Shown: in pieces, positions 1 through 10,839 of the stretch
Layout: the number at the start of each line of letters is the position of its first letter
How positions within the stretch are numbered: the stretch's first letter is position 1
NCBI GenBank assembly: GCA_030770535.1
Contig: JASVEC010000012.1
Location: 124,001-188,000 of the forward strand
Source: Batkoa obscura
Lineage: Eukaryota; Entomophthoromycota; Entomophthoromycetes; Entomophthorales; Batkoaceae
Direction: 5' to 3'
Length of the DNA: 64,000 nt
Position numbers and translations under genes: made by a program
Notes under the pieces: generated by a model
What the model was told of the DNA's origin: nothing
What the model saw: only the letters and a program-made list of their open reading frames with translations
The model's database searches: none

Positions 1-2799
1 TATCTTCCAGTTTTATCGTCTTTGCCGATAAAGTTGAGGCCCGAAGACTGCTCCTGGTTTTGCCCAAGTTGTGGACCTTGTATTGTTTAATTGTTGTAGT
101 GGATATAACCGAATCCCTATTCATTTGATTCATACTTGACTTGGTTGATAATTGATATTCCTCTAAAGTTTCCATCTTTTCTTTAAATTTTATCCTAGGT
201 TCATCTTTATCTGAATTGATTTCTTCATTCGATGACTCCGTTAGGATACTATCTTCTCTTTTATTAGATTCATTTGATGTTATAGATTTTATATCAATTT
301 CTTGGACAGACGTCTCTGTTGAATTATCATGCTGGATTCCACCTGAAGTAATGGACACGGAGTCATTGTGTTGCGCTGGATCTTCAACAGTTTTATTATT
401 ATCAATTCTGTTATGCATGTTACTGCCATCCATGTTGATTTTATTTGAAGATCGGTTACTTACGCTAGAATGGATAGAGTTTGATTTACTCAAACTATTG
501 GGATCTCTAGACTTTATTGAAGATGCTTCACTTGTTTGGACAATACTTTCATCTAATTTCGAATGCATTGATTGAATTTCTTCATCTTTTGGCGCTTTTT
601 GTGTTTTTATAGGTTTAGAGTTACTTTTATTTGAATTTATTGAAACTTTATCTTCTAACACCTTTTGTTTATCGCTCAATTTATCAATAGGGCCTTTTGA
701 CTTCAATGATAAATTTTCTTTACTAGAATACTCAGGATCAGCTAATTTGATGCTTTGCTTTTCACTGTTATCCAAGTTTTCGCTATAGTTAGTGCTTACT
801 GTATTATTTAATACTATGTTTATAGAAGATTTATCTGGTTCATCAAAAGACATTTTAATTTTATCAATCTGATCTATCGGCATATCAACTTTAATATTAA
901 TGGAGCTAATATTTAGTATGCCGTTTGTAGAAGATTCATGTACTTTAGCATCATCAGTTTGCCTTAAGCTAGTCTGGAGTGAAGCTATTGAAGTTGCTTT
1001 TGATGTATTTGATTTTACAGATTTTGTATTACTAACCATACTTAAGTTACTTGTCATATTAGATATACATGACTCCTCTACGAGCGAGTTTTGATCTGAG
1101 TGATCTTCTAAATAATCAGATTCCTCCTCCGAATCTCGGTAATTTGATGGATGAGACGTTGAATAATCAGAATCTTCTACTGATTCAATTGGAGTTGAAT
1201 CATACCCAGTTGACGATATTGTCTCACTGGTTGTTTCAGTTTCATCAGAACTTGAGGTCAAAAAGGAATTTATGCTTGGTTTATTTGATATAGATACTTG
1301 ATTTAACGAATTATCATCATAAAGTCCTGTTTCTACATTTACTTCGCTTTCAATAGAGTAATTTGATTCATCAGAGCTTTTCAGGATATTTGAAGCAAAA
1401 CTATTTTCATTTTCTAAGATAGCTGAAGCCAAACTTTCCTTAGAATAAGTTGGAGATTTAATGTACCCTTCATCACTATCATTTGTACTGATGTTAATTT
1501 TACTCTTTTCCTGGTTTTTGACGTTTAAATCCTTATCTTCCGAACCTTCAATTTCAATTGAGGCTAGTTCATCCTCTTTACACGGAACTACGGCTTCAGA
1601 TACATCCTCTACCTCATGGCTTTCTTCTGATAAAACGGAGACTTCTTTTATTATAAAACTGTCCCATTTAGTATTCCTAGGACTTATGCCAACTCTTTCT
1701 TCTGAAACTATATTTGAGTTTGTTTAAAATACTAGTATAAAAAACAAGTAAACTACCTATTTGATTATCAATAGATGAAGATTCTTCATCAGTAGTTCCG
1801 AATTCCATTATATTCACCTTGCTTACCCCAAGGATTTCAGCATCTATATTATTATCTGAAATGATTTCATCTTCAATTGTTAATGAAGATGTATTGTATG
1901 CGTCCATTTCATTAAGCACTTTTTGTATTTCTTCTTCGTTCATTGCGATTGATGTCGAAAATAATGAGCCACTTATTGACGCATTGTCCTGTACTAAGTT
2001 ACTTGGTTCCAATTTATCTAATATCCAATTTTAATCAAAGCTTCATGATCATACACGAAATAAATGGAAATGTCTTTTTTGATCTACTATTTTACTAATG
2101 GTTTTTTTCAACTTTACATTGCATAAAAAAGAAAAAAAGAGTAGCAAAAAAGACTGTCCCAAATGAATCATAGAATTAAAAATTACCTTTAACACTAGCA
2201 ACTGAGGAACACTTTTTAGGTAAACTGTATTTCTCTATTATCATGGATTCTGTTGAACTAGATCTAGTCATACTTTGCTGTACATTTGATGTCGAAGACA
2301 TTGAATCAGCATATCTTTGTGAATTTATTTCAAAAGATTCCCTACAAATGGAACTGGGATTCGTATTTGTATCTGTGTCTAATCTAAACTGGATATGCAA
2401 ACTCTTCCTGGTCCTCACCATTTTTTTAAAAGAATCTCGTACCTCTTTTGCTAATAAAATAGCAGACTCTTCAAAATGTTCATTATCCCAATTTGTTAAC
2501 AATATTCTATATATAATTAGCAATTTCATTAAATTTCGGATAAAATCTCTCTGTTGTACACGTAAATTCATATTTGATAAAAGGATGTTGCTTTGGGTAT
2601 CAATGTCACTCTTTTTAAATATATCTTCAATGCATTCAACCAGACTTTGTATCTCATGAACTACAGAGCTGGTATCATGTTTTTTCAACTTCTTTTCTAC
2701 CAACTTCATCTTACTAATTGAATCATTTGAAGCTATAATCCACTCATTAGCTATTGTGTTTTTACTAATAAGCTCGTTCTTAGGCCTTTGCTTTGCCAT
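1..2799 (-). CDS. Ser/Asn/Asp-rich protein, C-terminal end beyond the window
   Basis: I do not recognise the family. Three exons read without a stop to the window edge: 2799-2187, 2017-1757 and 1707-1, giving at least 860 residues. The donors are GTAATT and GTAGTT, and both acceptors are TAG. The first ~150 residues look helical (MAKQRPKNELIS start, then KMKLVEKKLKKHD and a Leu/Ile-rich stretch RNLMKLLIIYRILLTNW) and could be a folded domain. From about residue 170 the protein is low complexity, rich in Ser, Asn, Asp, Glu and Thr, as in disordered phosphorylated scaffold or cell-cycle proteins. The plus-strand open frames in this stretch are its mirror image and should not be annotated. A polarity or cytoskeletal scaffold is one possibility, but nothing in the sequence proves it. 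Confidence 0.75.
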
Positions 2800-4369
2800 T
2801 ATGAAATCTAATTCTAAAAAGTGAGTGTTGGTTATTGAATGCTAATTAATGAGATCAATGTATAAAATGAATAATTAAATGAGATTAATAAATAATCAAT
2901 AAAATAAAATTATTATAACAAATGGGTTTTTTTAATAAATAATATAATATCATATTAAACATTTAAGTTGAAATTAATTTAGTCAAGATCTGTAACGGTG
3001 TCAGATCATTCTAAGTTTTGTAAACTTTGCTATAATTTTCCTTAATTTTATTGGACAAAATTTGCTATTTCACATAAATTTAGTTCTAGTGACTGAAATA
3101 CAACTGCTAAAGTTCGCATGCAATTTCTCGCGAAATTTCTTTGACTGCTATTTGTTTGGTTGTATATTTTAAAACTTAATTCTTAAGCTTTAACAAGGAT
3201 TATGTCTAAAAATTTATTCTCAAATGAACAGTTAGTTACCTCACATTTGAAGTTTAACAGCTGCTAATTTAAACTAACAAATTTTATGTCTTTACTTCTT
3301 TGAGTATAAATATATATATAAGGATGTATTTTTTTGCTTGAATTTTACTAACAATTATTCTACTCAAATAGCGCTTAAAAGATGGAAAAAGTGATGAAAC
3401 TAAAAAACACCCTCATATGATATAAATTACTTTGGGGTAAAAAGTTTATACCCCCAAGGCTAATTAACTTGCTAATACATTTAAATCATAGTATGTTTTT
3501 GAAATATGTAGATGCTAATATATAACAAGATAAGATATAACTATCTCCTGAGCTATATTCATTATATTACGATAACGGTAAATCAAAATTTATGTACAAA
3601 TCGAAGTTATTTATCCATAACTGTTAAAAATAAAAACTAACGAAACATGAAATTAGTAATGATTATATATTATAATAATAAGAATGATCGTAAATTTTAC
3701 TTTGATCTCTAAACCCGCTTTATAAGCTTAAAGACAAGTTATTTAGTTGAAATGTTTATATCAAAACCTAGTTTCATTCCAATTATTAAATTATTATTTT
3801 GAGAGTTACAGGAGTAAATTAAACTGGTATGGTCAGTTATTTTAATCTTACAATTAAAATTTAATTTAGAAATAATGGAGTCCCTTTTTTATAAATTTTT
3901 AAAAATGTTTTGAACAAAAACCTCTCTCTACTTATAAAAATGACAGCTGATTTTAACATCAATCAAAATTTAAACGTAAACTATATTACGCTAATGATAT
4001 TACTTATATAAAGTCATCATTTATTAAGATGTTTATTCTTAGCATATAGATTTTAAACCTTGGACCATGTATTGATTAATATAAAACCATAAGTCTGTTA
4101 TTGATAAAATTACTAATAGCACTGCTATTACTATAATTAATATTAGTATAGTGATAAAATAAGGGGTTGTTTAAATTCTAGCAACTTAATTTATAAGTTC
4201 TCTTAAAAACAAAGAAATGTTAAAAAACCTGAATAATATATAACTTAGAATAATTTCTTTGTTTAAAACAGATTAGGTTCAAATGATTAATATTATTAAA
4301 AAAATGATCTTATTACTAAAATATAAATAAATATAAAGACATGAAAGGTATGGGAAATAATCAAACAAA
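2800..4369. other. AT-rich intergenic stretch
   Basis: No supportable gene. It holds one ~94-bp GGGGATG-type element (3321-3414) and a short hairpin around 3430-3458 with GGGGTA/TACCCC arms. Confidence 0.6.
3321..3414 (+). mobile_element. GGGGATG short inverted-repeat element, copy 1
   Basis: Starts AGGATGTATTTTTTTGC and ends AAAAAACACCCTC, with the family core CTCAAATAGCGCTTAAAA. ATAT lies on both sides, consistent with a 4-bp target duplication. Plus is the orientation in which GATGTATTTT comes first. Confidence 0.85.
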
Positions 4370-5087
4370 ATGAAAAAGGTGGCCGACTTTATTTTAACGC
4401 TTTACAAGTATTTTTAATTTGATTATAAACAATAACAAAATTTATTTATACTTTGCTTAGATTACTCAATGAAAATTTATACAGTGGACTATTATCATGG
4501 GCTAATGATGGTCATAGCTTTTATATACATGACAGTAAAAAATTCGAAAACATCCTAAAAATGTATTTTAAGAGTTCAACATTGGGCTCTTTCTTCCGTC
4601 AATTAAATGTAAGTTTTAGTATTATTATTTTACAATTTATTTATTTATTTGTTTTTAGCTGTATCATTTTTATAGATTAAGTGATAGTAGGAAAAAGGAA
4701 TATAAGAATGTACACATAATTCAGTTTAAAAACGAGCACTTTATAAAAGACCATCCTGAATTGCTAACTAATATTCGCCGCCAGAAAGTTAAATGTTATA
4801 AGCCTAAAAAGAAAATAGGTCAAAATAACGATGATAGCACTAAGCTGGATAACTTGGAAAATCCTTTGTTATCATTTGATGCAAATAACGATAGTAATCA
4901 ATATATCGACAATAATAGCTGTGTTAATAGGCTTCAATACCCTTGTTATTATCCCTGTTATTATCCCTATAATTATAATTATAACTATAATTATAACAAT
5001 TACTACTACTACTATAATAGCTATACTTGTTATAAGCTAGATTTCGATTATAAATCTCTTCCTTCATTCCCAAATTTTTTATTGTAA
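4370..5087 (+). CDS. Compact HSF-type DNA-binding protein, paralog 1
   Basis: Three exons, 4370-4407, 4461-4608 and 4659-5087, encode 204 residues. The first exon supplies FILTLYK, the usual opening of the heat-shock-factor DNA-binding domain. The second carries LLSWANDGHSFYIHD and GSFFRQLN, the recognition-helix signature, and the third begins LYHFYRLSD. The domain runs from about residue 5 to 105. There is no heptad-repeat oligomerisation region; after a Lys-rich linker (YKPKKKIG) the tail is Tyr/Asn-rich and low complexity. A monomeric or atypical HSF-like regulator is inferred. Both introns sit exactly where they do in the paralog at 28470-29277, and the first is shared with 12354-13025. 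The start is set by that shared first exon; an ATG inside exon 2 would remove the opening helix. DNA target and trigger are unknown. Confidence 0.85.
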
Positions 5088-5132
5088 TATTATTAAAAAA
5101 TATAGATTCAGTTTGAATTTAAAGTGTTATAT

Positions 5133-5231
5133 GGGGGTGTATTTTTGTGTTTAAGAATTTTACTAGCAATCTTTCCGCTCAAATAGCGCTTAAAAGATAG
5201 AAAAAGTAATGAAGCCAAAAAAAACACCACC
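5133..5231 (+). mobile_element. GGGGATG element, copy 2
   Basis: GGGGGTGTATTTTTGTG at the left, AAAAAACACCACC at the right, ATAT on both sides. It lies 45 bp past the stop of the HSF-type gene. Confidence 0.88.
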
Positions 5232-5261
5232 ATATCTAAAGTTTAATTTTAACTTTTCCCC

Positions 5262-5480
5262 TCACAGCTTTTATCTCACTTTTATAGCTGTTGCGGCTCT
5301 ATTACTACCTAATTAGCAGTGGTTTTTAGACTAATTATTTTTTCGCAGGCTTTAAAAAAGCCTAACTTATATACTCTAATTTAATTATGGCTAAATTTTA
5401 CTCCTAAATAAACAGTAAATTAAGTCAAAATAGAACCGCAATATGTGCACAAAATATATAAGAAAAGGTTAAGGCTTTTT
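5262..5480 (+). repeat. Low-copy dispersed repeat, unoccupied copy
   Basis: Shares AGCTGTTGCGG and CTAATTAG(C/T)(A/G)GTGG, and then the order of later blocks, with 18020-18330 and more weakly with 15390-15600. In the 18-kb copy a GGGGATG element interrupts the repeat after ATTATTT; here the same point is uninterrupted. Confidence 0.6.
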
Positions 5481-5880
5481 AAAGATTTTTAAAGATTTTC
5501 AAAGCTCAGTAGTTTCAATTATCTAAAATCCGATTGAATAAAAATAGGTTATAAATAATCAATAAACAAAAAAGTACTATTATAAAATAAGCGGGGGCAG
5601 TTTAAAAGAATCCACCATTGGAGAAAAAAAGTGCCAATATTTCACGGGTGTAAAAAATGGGGAAATGAATAACTGTAAAAATAAGTTTATTAGTATTTTT
5701 AACCATCTAATTAGCAAATCATTAGGCTTATTTTTCGAGTTGGTTATTAACTTATTATTATTTAGTTTAAATAGCATGCTTTTTTTACTCATATTTTTAT
5801 GCAAATGATTATAAAAAAATATATAAATAGGAAGATTATTTATTATCTGTTAACATTTTAACATCAACAAAATAGATATT

Positions 5881-5932
5881 AATATAAATAATATAAATAA
5901 TATAAATAATATAAATAATAAATAATAACATA
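5881..5932. repeat. AATATAAAT short tandem repeat
   Basis: About five head-to-tail copies of a 9-10-bp AT unit directly upstream of the gene at 6008. Confidence 0.8.
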
Positions 5933-6007
5933 AATAGACCTATAGAAATAAATTGAATCATCAAAATAATTTACGGCAATTGAGTTGTTGTAGATAAATA
6001 ATCAATT

Positions 6008-6574
6008 ATGAATAATGAAAAGAAATATAAGAAAGATGGCATATTAAAAAGATTTAATATAGCTAATTTATTTAGCAAGTTTAAGCCAGGGAAGAAAGAG
6101 TCAAAATTCGAAAAGCTACCTTCGATACCACCAAGTCCACAGCCAAGTAAAGAAAAGAACAAAAGGGTCTCGCTGCCAATCATACCTAGTATTATTAAAA
6201 GTTTAGATTTTACAAATAGCAATAGAAGATCTTTTCAAAGTAAAAGGAATAGTCTAAAGCATAATAGACCACAATCTTCCTTAAATTTAATTGGTGCTAC
6301 CCAACAACAGCAGACTAAACGCAAATCTTTTTTTAAATGTCGAAATATACAAGTTGAAGGTAATAGTGATCGTGACCTTAAAATCCGAAGCCTGTCATTG
6401 GAAAATGAAAGAAACGACGGAGAAATCATTGCACGTAAACAGCTTAGAAGCATACGCTCCTTTGATGAGATGATTTTTAATGGATTCGATCCCATCTTTC
6501 CTAATCAACCCAGACCCCTAACTGTTTCATTTTCTATTACACCTAAACTCCAATCTGAATCCTTATTAACTTAA
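6008..6574 (+). CDS. Small basic Ser-rich protein of unknown function
   Basis: Single-exon frame of 188 residues, not recognised. It is strongly basic (KKYKKDGILKRF at the N-terminus, many K/R clusters). It contains Ser/Pro-rich stretches such as PSIPPSPQPSKEK and several RxxS-type sites (RRSF, RSIRSF, RSLSLE) that look like basophilic kinase targets. No signal peptide or membrane segment is seen. Codon use is balanced, unlike the surrounding AT-rich spacer, which supports a real gene. A disordered phospho-regulated protein is inferred. Confidence 0.65.
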   Translation: MNNEKKYKKDGILKRFNIANLFSKFKPGKKESKFEKLPSIPPSPQPSKEKNKRVSLPIIPSIIKSLDFTNSNRRSFQSKRNSLKHNRPQSSLNLIGATQQQQTKRKSFFKCRNIQVEGNSDRDLKIRSLSLENERNDGEIIARKQLRSIRSFDEMIFNGFDPIFPNQPRPLTVSFSITPKLQSESLLT

Positions 6575-6957
6575 TATAATGCTTTTTTGTTTATATAGTT
6601 ATTATGATTTTAATTTTTTATTAAAAATGATTTATTAAATCTATAAGTATTTCAAATATAACACTTTATATAATAGAATATTAGGTTTAATAATAATGGT
6701 ACTTTACATCAGCCCTTAATTAGAATAACGACCTTGGGTAAATTTTATCTTTTAAGTTACTAACTATGACTAAACATTTTAAAATGAATTGCTTTAGTAA
6801 ATTTAAGAATATAAATTATTGTTTTAAATACAAAATTGTTATACCATACACTTTAATTAGATTACTTAATTTTTTAAATAACAATAAAAGTAATGAAATC
6901 AAGCTTTATTTGGCTATCAAACTTAAAATAAGGTAAAAAGAAATTAAGACAGATCAA
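6575..6957. other. Convergent intergenic stretch
   Basis: Nothing recognisable. It separates the 3' ends of the genes at 6008-6574 (+) and 6958-7407 (-). Confidence 0.6.
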
Positions 6958-7407
6958 CTATTTTTTTCCTTTTTTACCAAAGCCAATATTAAGACGTTTG
7001 GAGCCATTATTAGCGCCCTTACCACTACCTGCATTTCCACCTTTTACGCTTTGGTTATTGCCTTTGAGCTGGCCTCTGCTCCCTCCTTGTGGTTGTTGGG
7101 TATTCTTGGCTTGGCCTCTATTTTTTCCTTGGCCATTTTGATTATTATCTCTTCCTTGTCCACCTTGATTATTAGAATGGCCTAATAAGTTTTTCCCAGT
7201 ATTCCATGCACCTTTAATAGTGCTAGCTGCATTGTTTACTTTATTACTCAAGTTAGTAACCTTGTTTCCAACATTACTAATGGTGCCGAATATTCCACGA
7301 GACTGAACATATCCTCTTATATCAAGATTAGCGGACTCTTGGCTTCTGAAGCTAAAGGAGAAGGCACTGTTTAAAACGAGTAAAGTGAATAAGGTATTAA
7401 ACTTCAT
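6958..7407 (-). CDS. Secreted cationic Gly/Asn/Gln-rich protein
   Basis: 149 residues, single exon. The N-terminus MKFNTLFTLLVLNSAFSFSF is a clear signal peptide. A region at about residues 35-75, beginning GIFGTISNVG and continuing with VTNLSNKVNNAASTIKG, looks like an amphipathic helix after an Arg. The rest is low complexity: repeated GQG, NNQ, KG and RGQ units ending in FGKKGKK. The mature protein is very basic and has no Cys. Secretion is a firm prediction; the role is not. Candidates are a cell-wall or spore-adhesive component, or a membrane-active secreted peptide precursor. A TATA-like TATATAATATA lies upstream. Confidence 0.75.
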   Translation of the reverse strand: MKFNTLFTLLVLNSAFSFSFRSQESANLDIRGYVQSRGIFGTISNVGNKVTNLSNKVNNAASTIKGAWNTGKNLLGHSNNQGGQGRDNNQNGQGKNRGQAKNTQQPQGGSRGQLKGNNQSVKGGNAGSGKGANNGSKRLNIGFGKKGKK

Positions 7408-8830
7408 TTGTCTAACGTTATAATTAATTTATTATCAATGTTGTTGTTTTTGATATCTTAGTATTGAAATTTGTTTCTTATTTATATTATTTTTCCTCAT
7501 ACAATAACAATAATTGCTATTCAATTTATAATTATTATATAATATACGCCATATCATCATTGCCATTTTTTATAATATTAATTGACGTTTTATTTTTTTT
7601 ACTTTATTTAGTAATTTTTGAGTTTTTTAATAGATGTAATTAAAGTATGATTTTAACATTAATTGGTTAGTTTGATAAAGATTACTATACTTGAGCTTTT
7701 ATATTAATTCATTATATCTAAATAAACTATTATTATATTCAATGAACCAACAATTTAAATTAACAGTTTATGATGATAATTTCCTTTAATTTCGGGTCAA
7801 CATTTCATTAATACATAACCATTCCCATCAATATATTTTATTATTATATTGAATCAATAAATAAAATTACCAACTTTATCAATTGTATTACAATTTAATT
7901 CATTTTAATAGATTTTATAAATCATGTTACTATAACTAGTTTTTTTGCAATCTTTACATGATTCACCATAGTAAATACTAATCGAAAAGTGTTAGCTTGA
8001 TGAGAAAATTCCTTCAGAATTCTTTATAATAAAAGCATATACATCATAAAACATGTAGTATAATACATACCCATACACTGTAAAAAGTTACAAGTGTTAT
8101 AAAAACAAATATTTAGAACTGATTGGATTCAGATGCTTTTTTTATTTGTTGTCTATTTCTTTTATAGCAAATTTAAAAAAACGAAAGTATCTTAATGCAA
8201 TCAGTTCTAAACGAGAGGATTTTAAGAGTTAAATATAATACGAGTCTAACGAAACTATGTAGTAACTATGCTATAGTAGTCTTTTTTTTTTGAAATCTTG
8301 AAAAAGCTTATGGTTTTCAAGCGCCTCCATTCATGAAGCAAAATAATAGCTATCTTTTAAAAATGTTATTTTATAAACATGATTAAAATGTAAAGTATAA
8401 AATTTTACAGTCATTTTAAAATTTAATTCAAATATTCCAATAAACATTGAAGCAAATAGTATAACAAATTATGAAAAAACAGGGACGTTTGACCTCTCAA
8501 TTGAAATAGGTGCACTTTTTCTCAATATGCAACTTAATAAGAATTTAGGGTTGAAAGGTTCAAAGCTTTTAATTGGCCACCACTATTTTTACACATTTCG
8601 AATTTTCTCAATTAAACAAGTTAAATGTCTGTGTTTTTTCGTAATCGGTTATAGTATAAACTAAATTTCATTTACAATATTTTTTTAATGGTAGCTTAAA
8701 TAGAAATAAGATTAAAAAATGTTGAATATATCATAAAAGTTACTTAGATATTTTTATTATATATTTACCACTATATATAGAAATTAGATGTTTTATCAAT
8801 TTAGTTAATTTATTAAAAAATGTCTACATA
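7408..8830. other. Gene-free AT-rich stretch
   Basis: No gene supported. One hairpin-type element at 8112-8211; otherwise plain AT-rich DNA. Confidence 0.6.
8112..8211. mobile_element. Short inverted-repeat element, TTTAGAACTGATTG type
   Basis: Left end TTTAGAACTGATTGGATTC is the near-perfect inverse of the right end (TGCAATCAGTTCTAAA), with further pairing inward over ~40 bp. It is ~100 bp long, noncoding and single copy here. Confidence 0.65.
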
Positions 8831-9091
8831 GAGATGTCTTACATTAGTTTTATTTTTTTATCCAATTAAAAATTATATGTTTTAAAAACTTTGCATAAAT
8901 TCTGTAAAAATAATTTCTTTATTAAAAAGCAAAATTATCCAACATAGTTTTAAATTACTTTATTATAATTTATACTGTAAATTAGAAGAATTTTTATTAA
9001 ATTTAATAGAAATTCCCAAATTAGCAAGGCTTTTATTGATATAAATTATATATTGATATTAATTAAAGTTGTGATATGTAAATAAATACTT

Positions 9092-9191
9092 GGGAGTGTT
9101 TTTTTTTTGGTTTCGTCACTTCTTCCATTTTTTAAGCGCTATTTGAGTGGAAAAATTGTTAGTTAAATTCAAACACAAAAAATACATTCCC
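9092..9191 (-). mobile_element. GGGGATG element, copy 3
   Basis: GGGAGTGTTTTTT left end, AATACATTCCC right end, ACTT on both sides. The paralogous site near 26210 has a single ACAT-like word and no insert. Confidence 0.9.
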
Positions 9192-9318
9192 ACTTGTTTT
9201 TATAAAACTTTATTAAAAAATATTTATTATTAACTGCTTTATAGCTAACATTGCAGATTTATTATAAAATAAATAAATAGTTTTAATTTTATAATCATAT
9301 TATTAATATATTACTAAG

Positions 9319-9738
9319 TGTGAAAGTTGATATTCAGTGGTCGGAGTTAAAAGCTACTCTTGCTTAATTAACTTGCCTTGAGTCGAACGGTCTTAGTTTA
9401 TGTAACTAAGATAGACTTAATACTATACAATCTATGTAAGATGTCGTCAGAAAGACTTAGTGACTTTATTAATGATACGTTATCAGGGAGTAATTCAATT
9501 AAAAAGCCCCGAGTTAGTATATTGAAGAATCTCTTTTATACTCCAACTGAGTGGCTATATATATGGAACATTATAACAGTTATTCCTTATTATAGTTGCC
9601 AAGTATGGGCATTAAAACGTGGGCAATAAGTTCTTCATGATCAGGTGGTAGCAATTCTCACAGCAAATCTACATAAGGAACTCTGAATTGATTATTATAC
9701 TATAATCAATCCTAGAGCCAATGAAGCGATATTCCACA
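9319..9738 (+). mobile_element. TGTGAAA/TTTCACA repeat, copy A
   Basis: Starts TGTGAAAGTTGATA and ends CGATATTCCACA. TAAG lies on both sides; the paralog at ~26065 has the site intact as CACTAAGTTAAC. Short coding-like stretches occur inside, but the element looks broken. TG...CA ends with a 4-bp duplication fit either a solo terminal repeat or a short inverted-repeat transposon; the class is unresolved. Confidence 0.8.
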
Positions 9739-9958
9739 TAAGTTAATAAATAGCTGGATGGGAGGGAGTGGTTAGCCCTAAAACTATAATTAACCATCTT
9801 TATATGATGTAAGCAACATAATAATAGTTTTTATTTATCACTATAACTACTTGGTTTTTAGTTATCTATTAACTTAGCTATTAATAACTTAAATAATAAT
9901 AATAATATTTAATTATTAGTTTTTATCATTCAATAAGCTATTTACTTATTTAATAAAT

Positions 9959-10056
9959 GAGGATGTATTTTTTTGTTTGGAATTTTACTAGCAATTTTTC
10001 CACTCAAATAGTGCTTAAAAAATGGAAAAAGCAATGAAACCAAAAAAGATATCCCC
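9959..10056 (+). mobile_element. GGGGATG element, copy 4
   Basis: GAGGATGTATTTTTTTG left, AAAAAAGATATCCCC right, AAAT on both sides; it sits within the transposon copy. Confidence 0.88.
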
Positions 10057-10520
10057 AAATATTGAAATTTTTAAATTTTAAATTATTTTTATAAATAAGC
10101 GCTGGAGTTGATCTTTATTTTTTTATTTTTTATAGACTTTATAACTTTAATTGGAATTATATTATTATTTTTTTTGATTTATCAGATACTATATAACAAT
10201 GCAGTTTATCATTGTTTAATAAAATATAAACACTTTTTAATACCTTATATTTTTTCTATTTTTTTCATACTTTTTAAAAATTATATCTGTTTTTCCATTA
10301 TTAACAGTTAAGTTACTATTTCTATTATATTTATAAATAAAAATCTTATCTCGAAATTAACTAATTAATATTTTTTATTTTATTTAGTGCTTTAAAACTA
10401 CTTTTCCATTATGAAAAATTTTCAAATTGTCTATTAACTATACTTTTTTTATGATGCTTAGCAAAAAAATTAAAATCAATATTTAAACTATTATTTATTT
10501 TGTAAATTTTTTAAATAAAT

Positions 10521-10618
10521 GGGGATGTTTTTTTGGTTTCATTACTTTTTCCATTTTTTAAGCACTATTTGAGTGAAAAGATTATTAATAAAATTCTTAA
10601 ACTAAAAAATACATCCCC
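10521..10618 (-). mobile_element. GGGGATG element, copy 5
   Basis: GGGGATGTTTTTTTGG left, AAATACATCCCC right. It marks the point where similarity to the 3.3-kb transposon stops. Confidence 0.88.
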
Positions 10619-10741
10619 AATATTGTTTCTATTTTAGAGGGGTTGTAAATTCATAATATAATATCTAATTATCCATGCGTTTAATTTTTAAAATACAATG
10701 ATAATTTAAATCTAATCAAAAATTATTAAAGGATTAAATAT

Positions 10742-10839
10742 GGGGATGTATTTTTTTGTTTAAGAATTTTACTAACAATCTTTCCACTCAAATAGTGCTT
10801 AAAAATTAGAAAAAGTGATGAAACCAAAAAAACACCCTC
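10742..10839 (+). mobile_element. GGGGATG element, copy 6
   Basis: GGGGATGTATTTTTTTG left and AACACCCTC right, with the full core. Flanks are ATAT and ACAT. Confidence 0.88.

Larger units (their letters stand above)
8831..10520 (-). mobile_element. Truncated copy of the 3.3-kb transposon, with three nested insertions
   Basis: Begins GAGATGTC, matching the inverse of the right end of 23068-26396, and follows that element's 3' spacer and then its transposase coding region in antisense (similarity at 10057-10520 to 24838-25380). It is interrupted by a GGGGATG element (9092-9191), a TGTGAAA repeat (9319-9738) and another GGGGATG element (9959-10056), and ends at a fourth insertion at 10521. It lacks the MITE found in the fuller copy at 25037-25131, so each copy serves as the empty site for the other. 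Confidence 0.75.

Noticed and set aside
216-1727. Plus-strand open frames
   Set aside because: They are the complement of a continuous minus-strand coding region with better codon use and clean intron junctions.
5580-5804. 74-codon minus frame
   Set aside because: AT-spacer composition, no motif, no intron or promoter context.
9378-9629. 83-codon frame as a host gene
   Set aside because: It lies inside the TGTGAAA repeat and recurs in decayed form in other copies.
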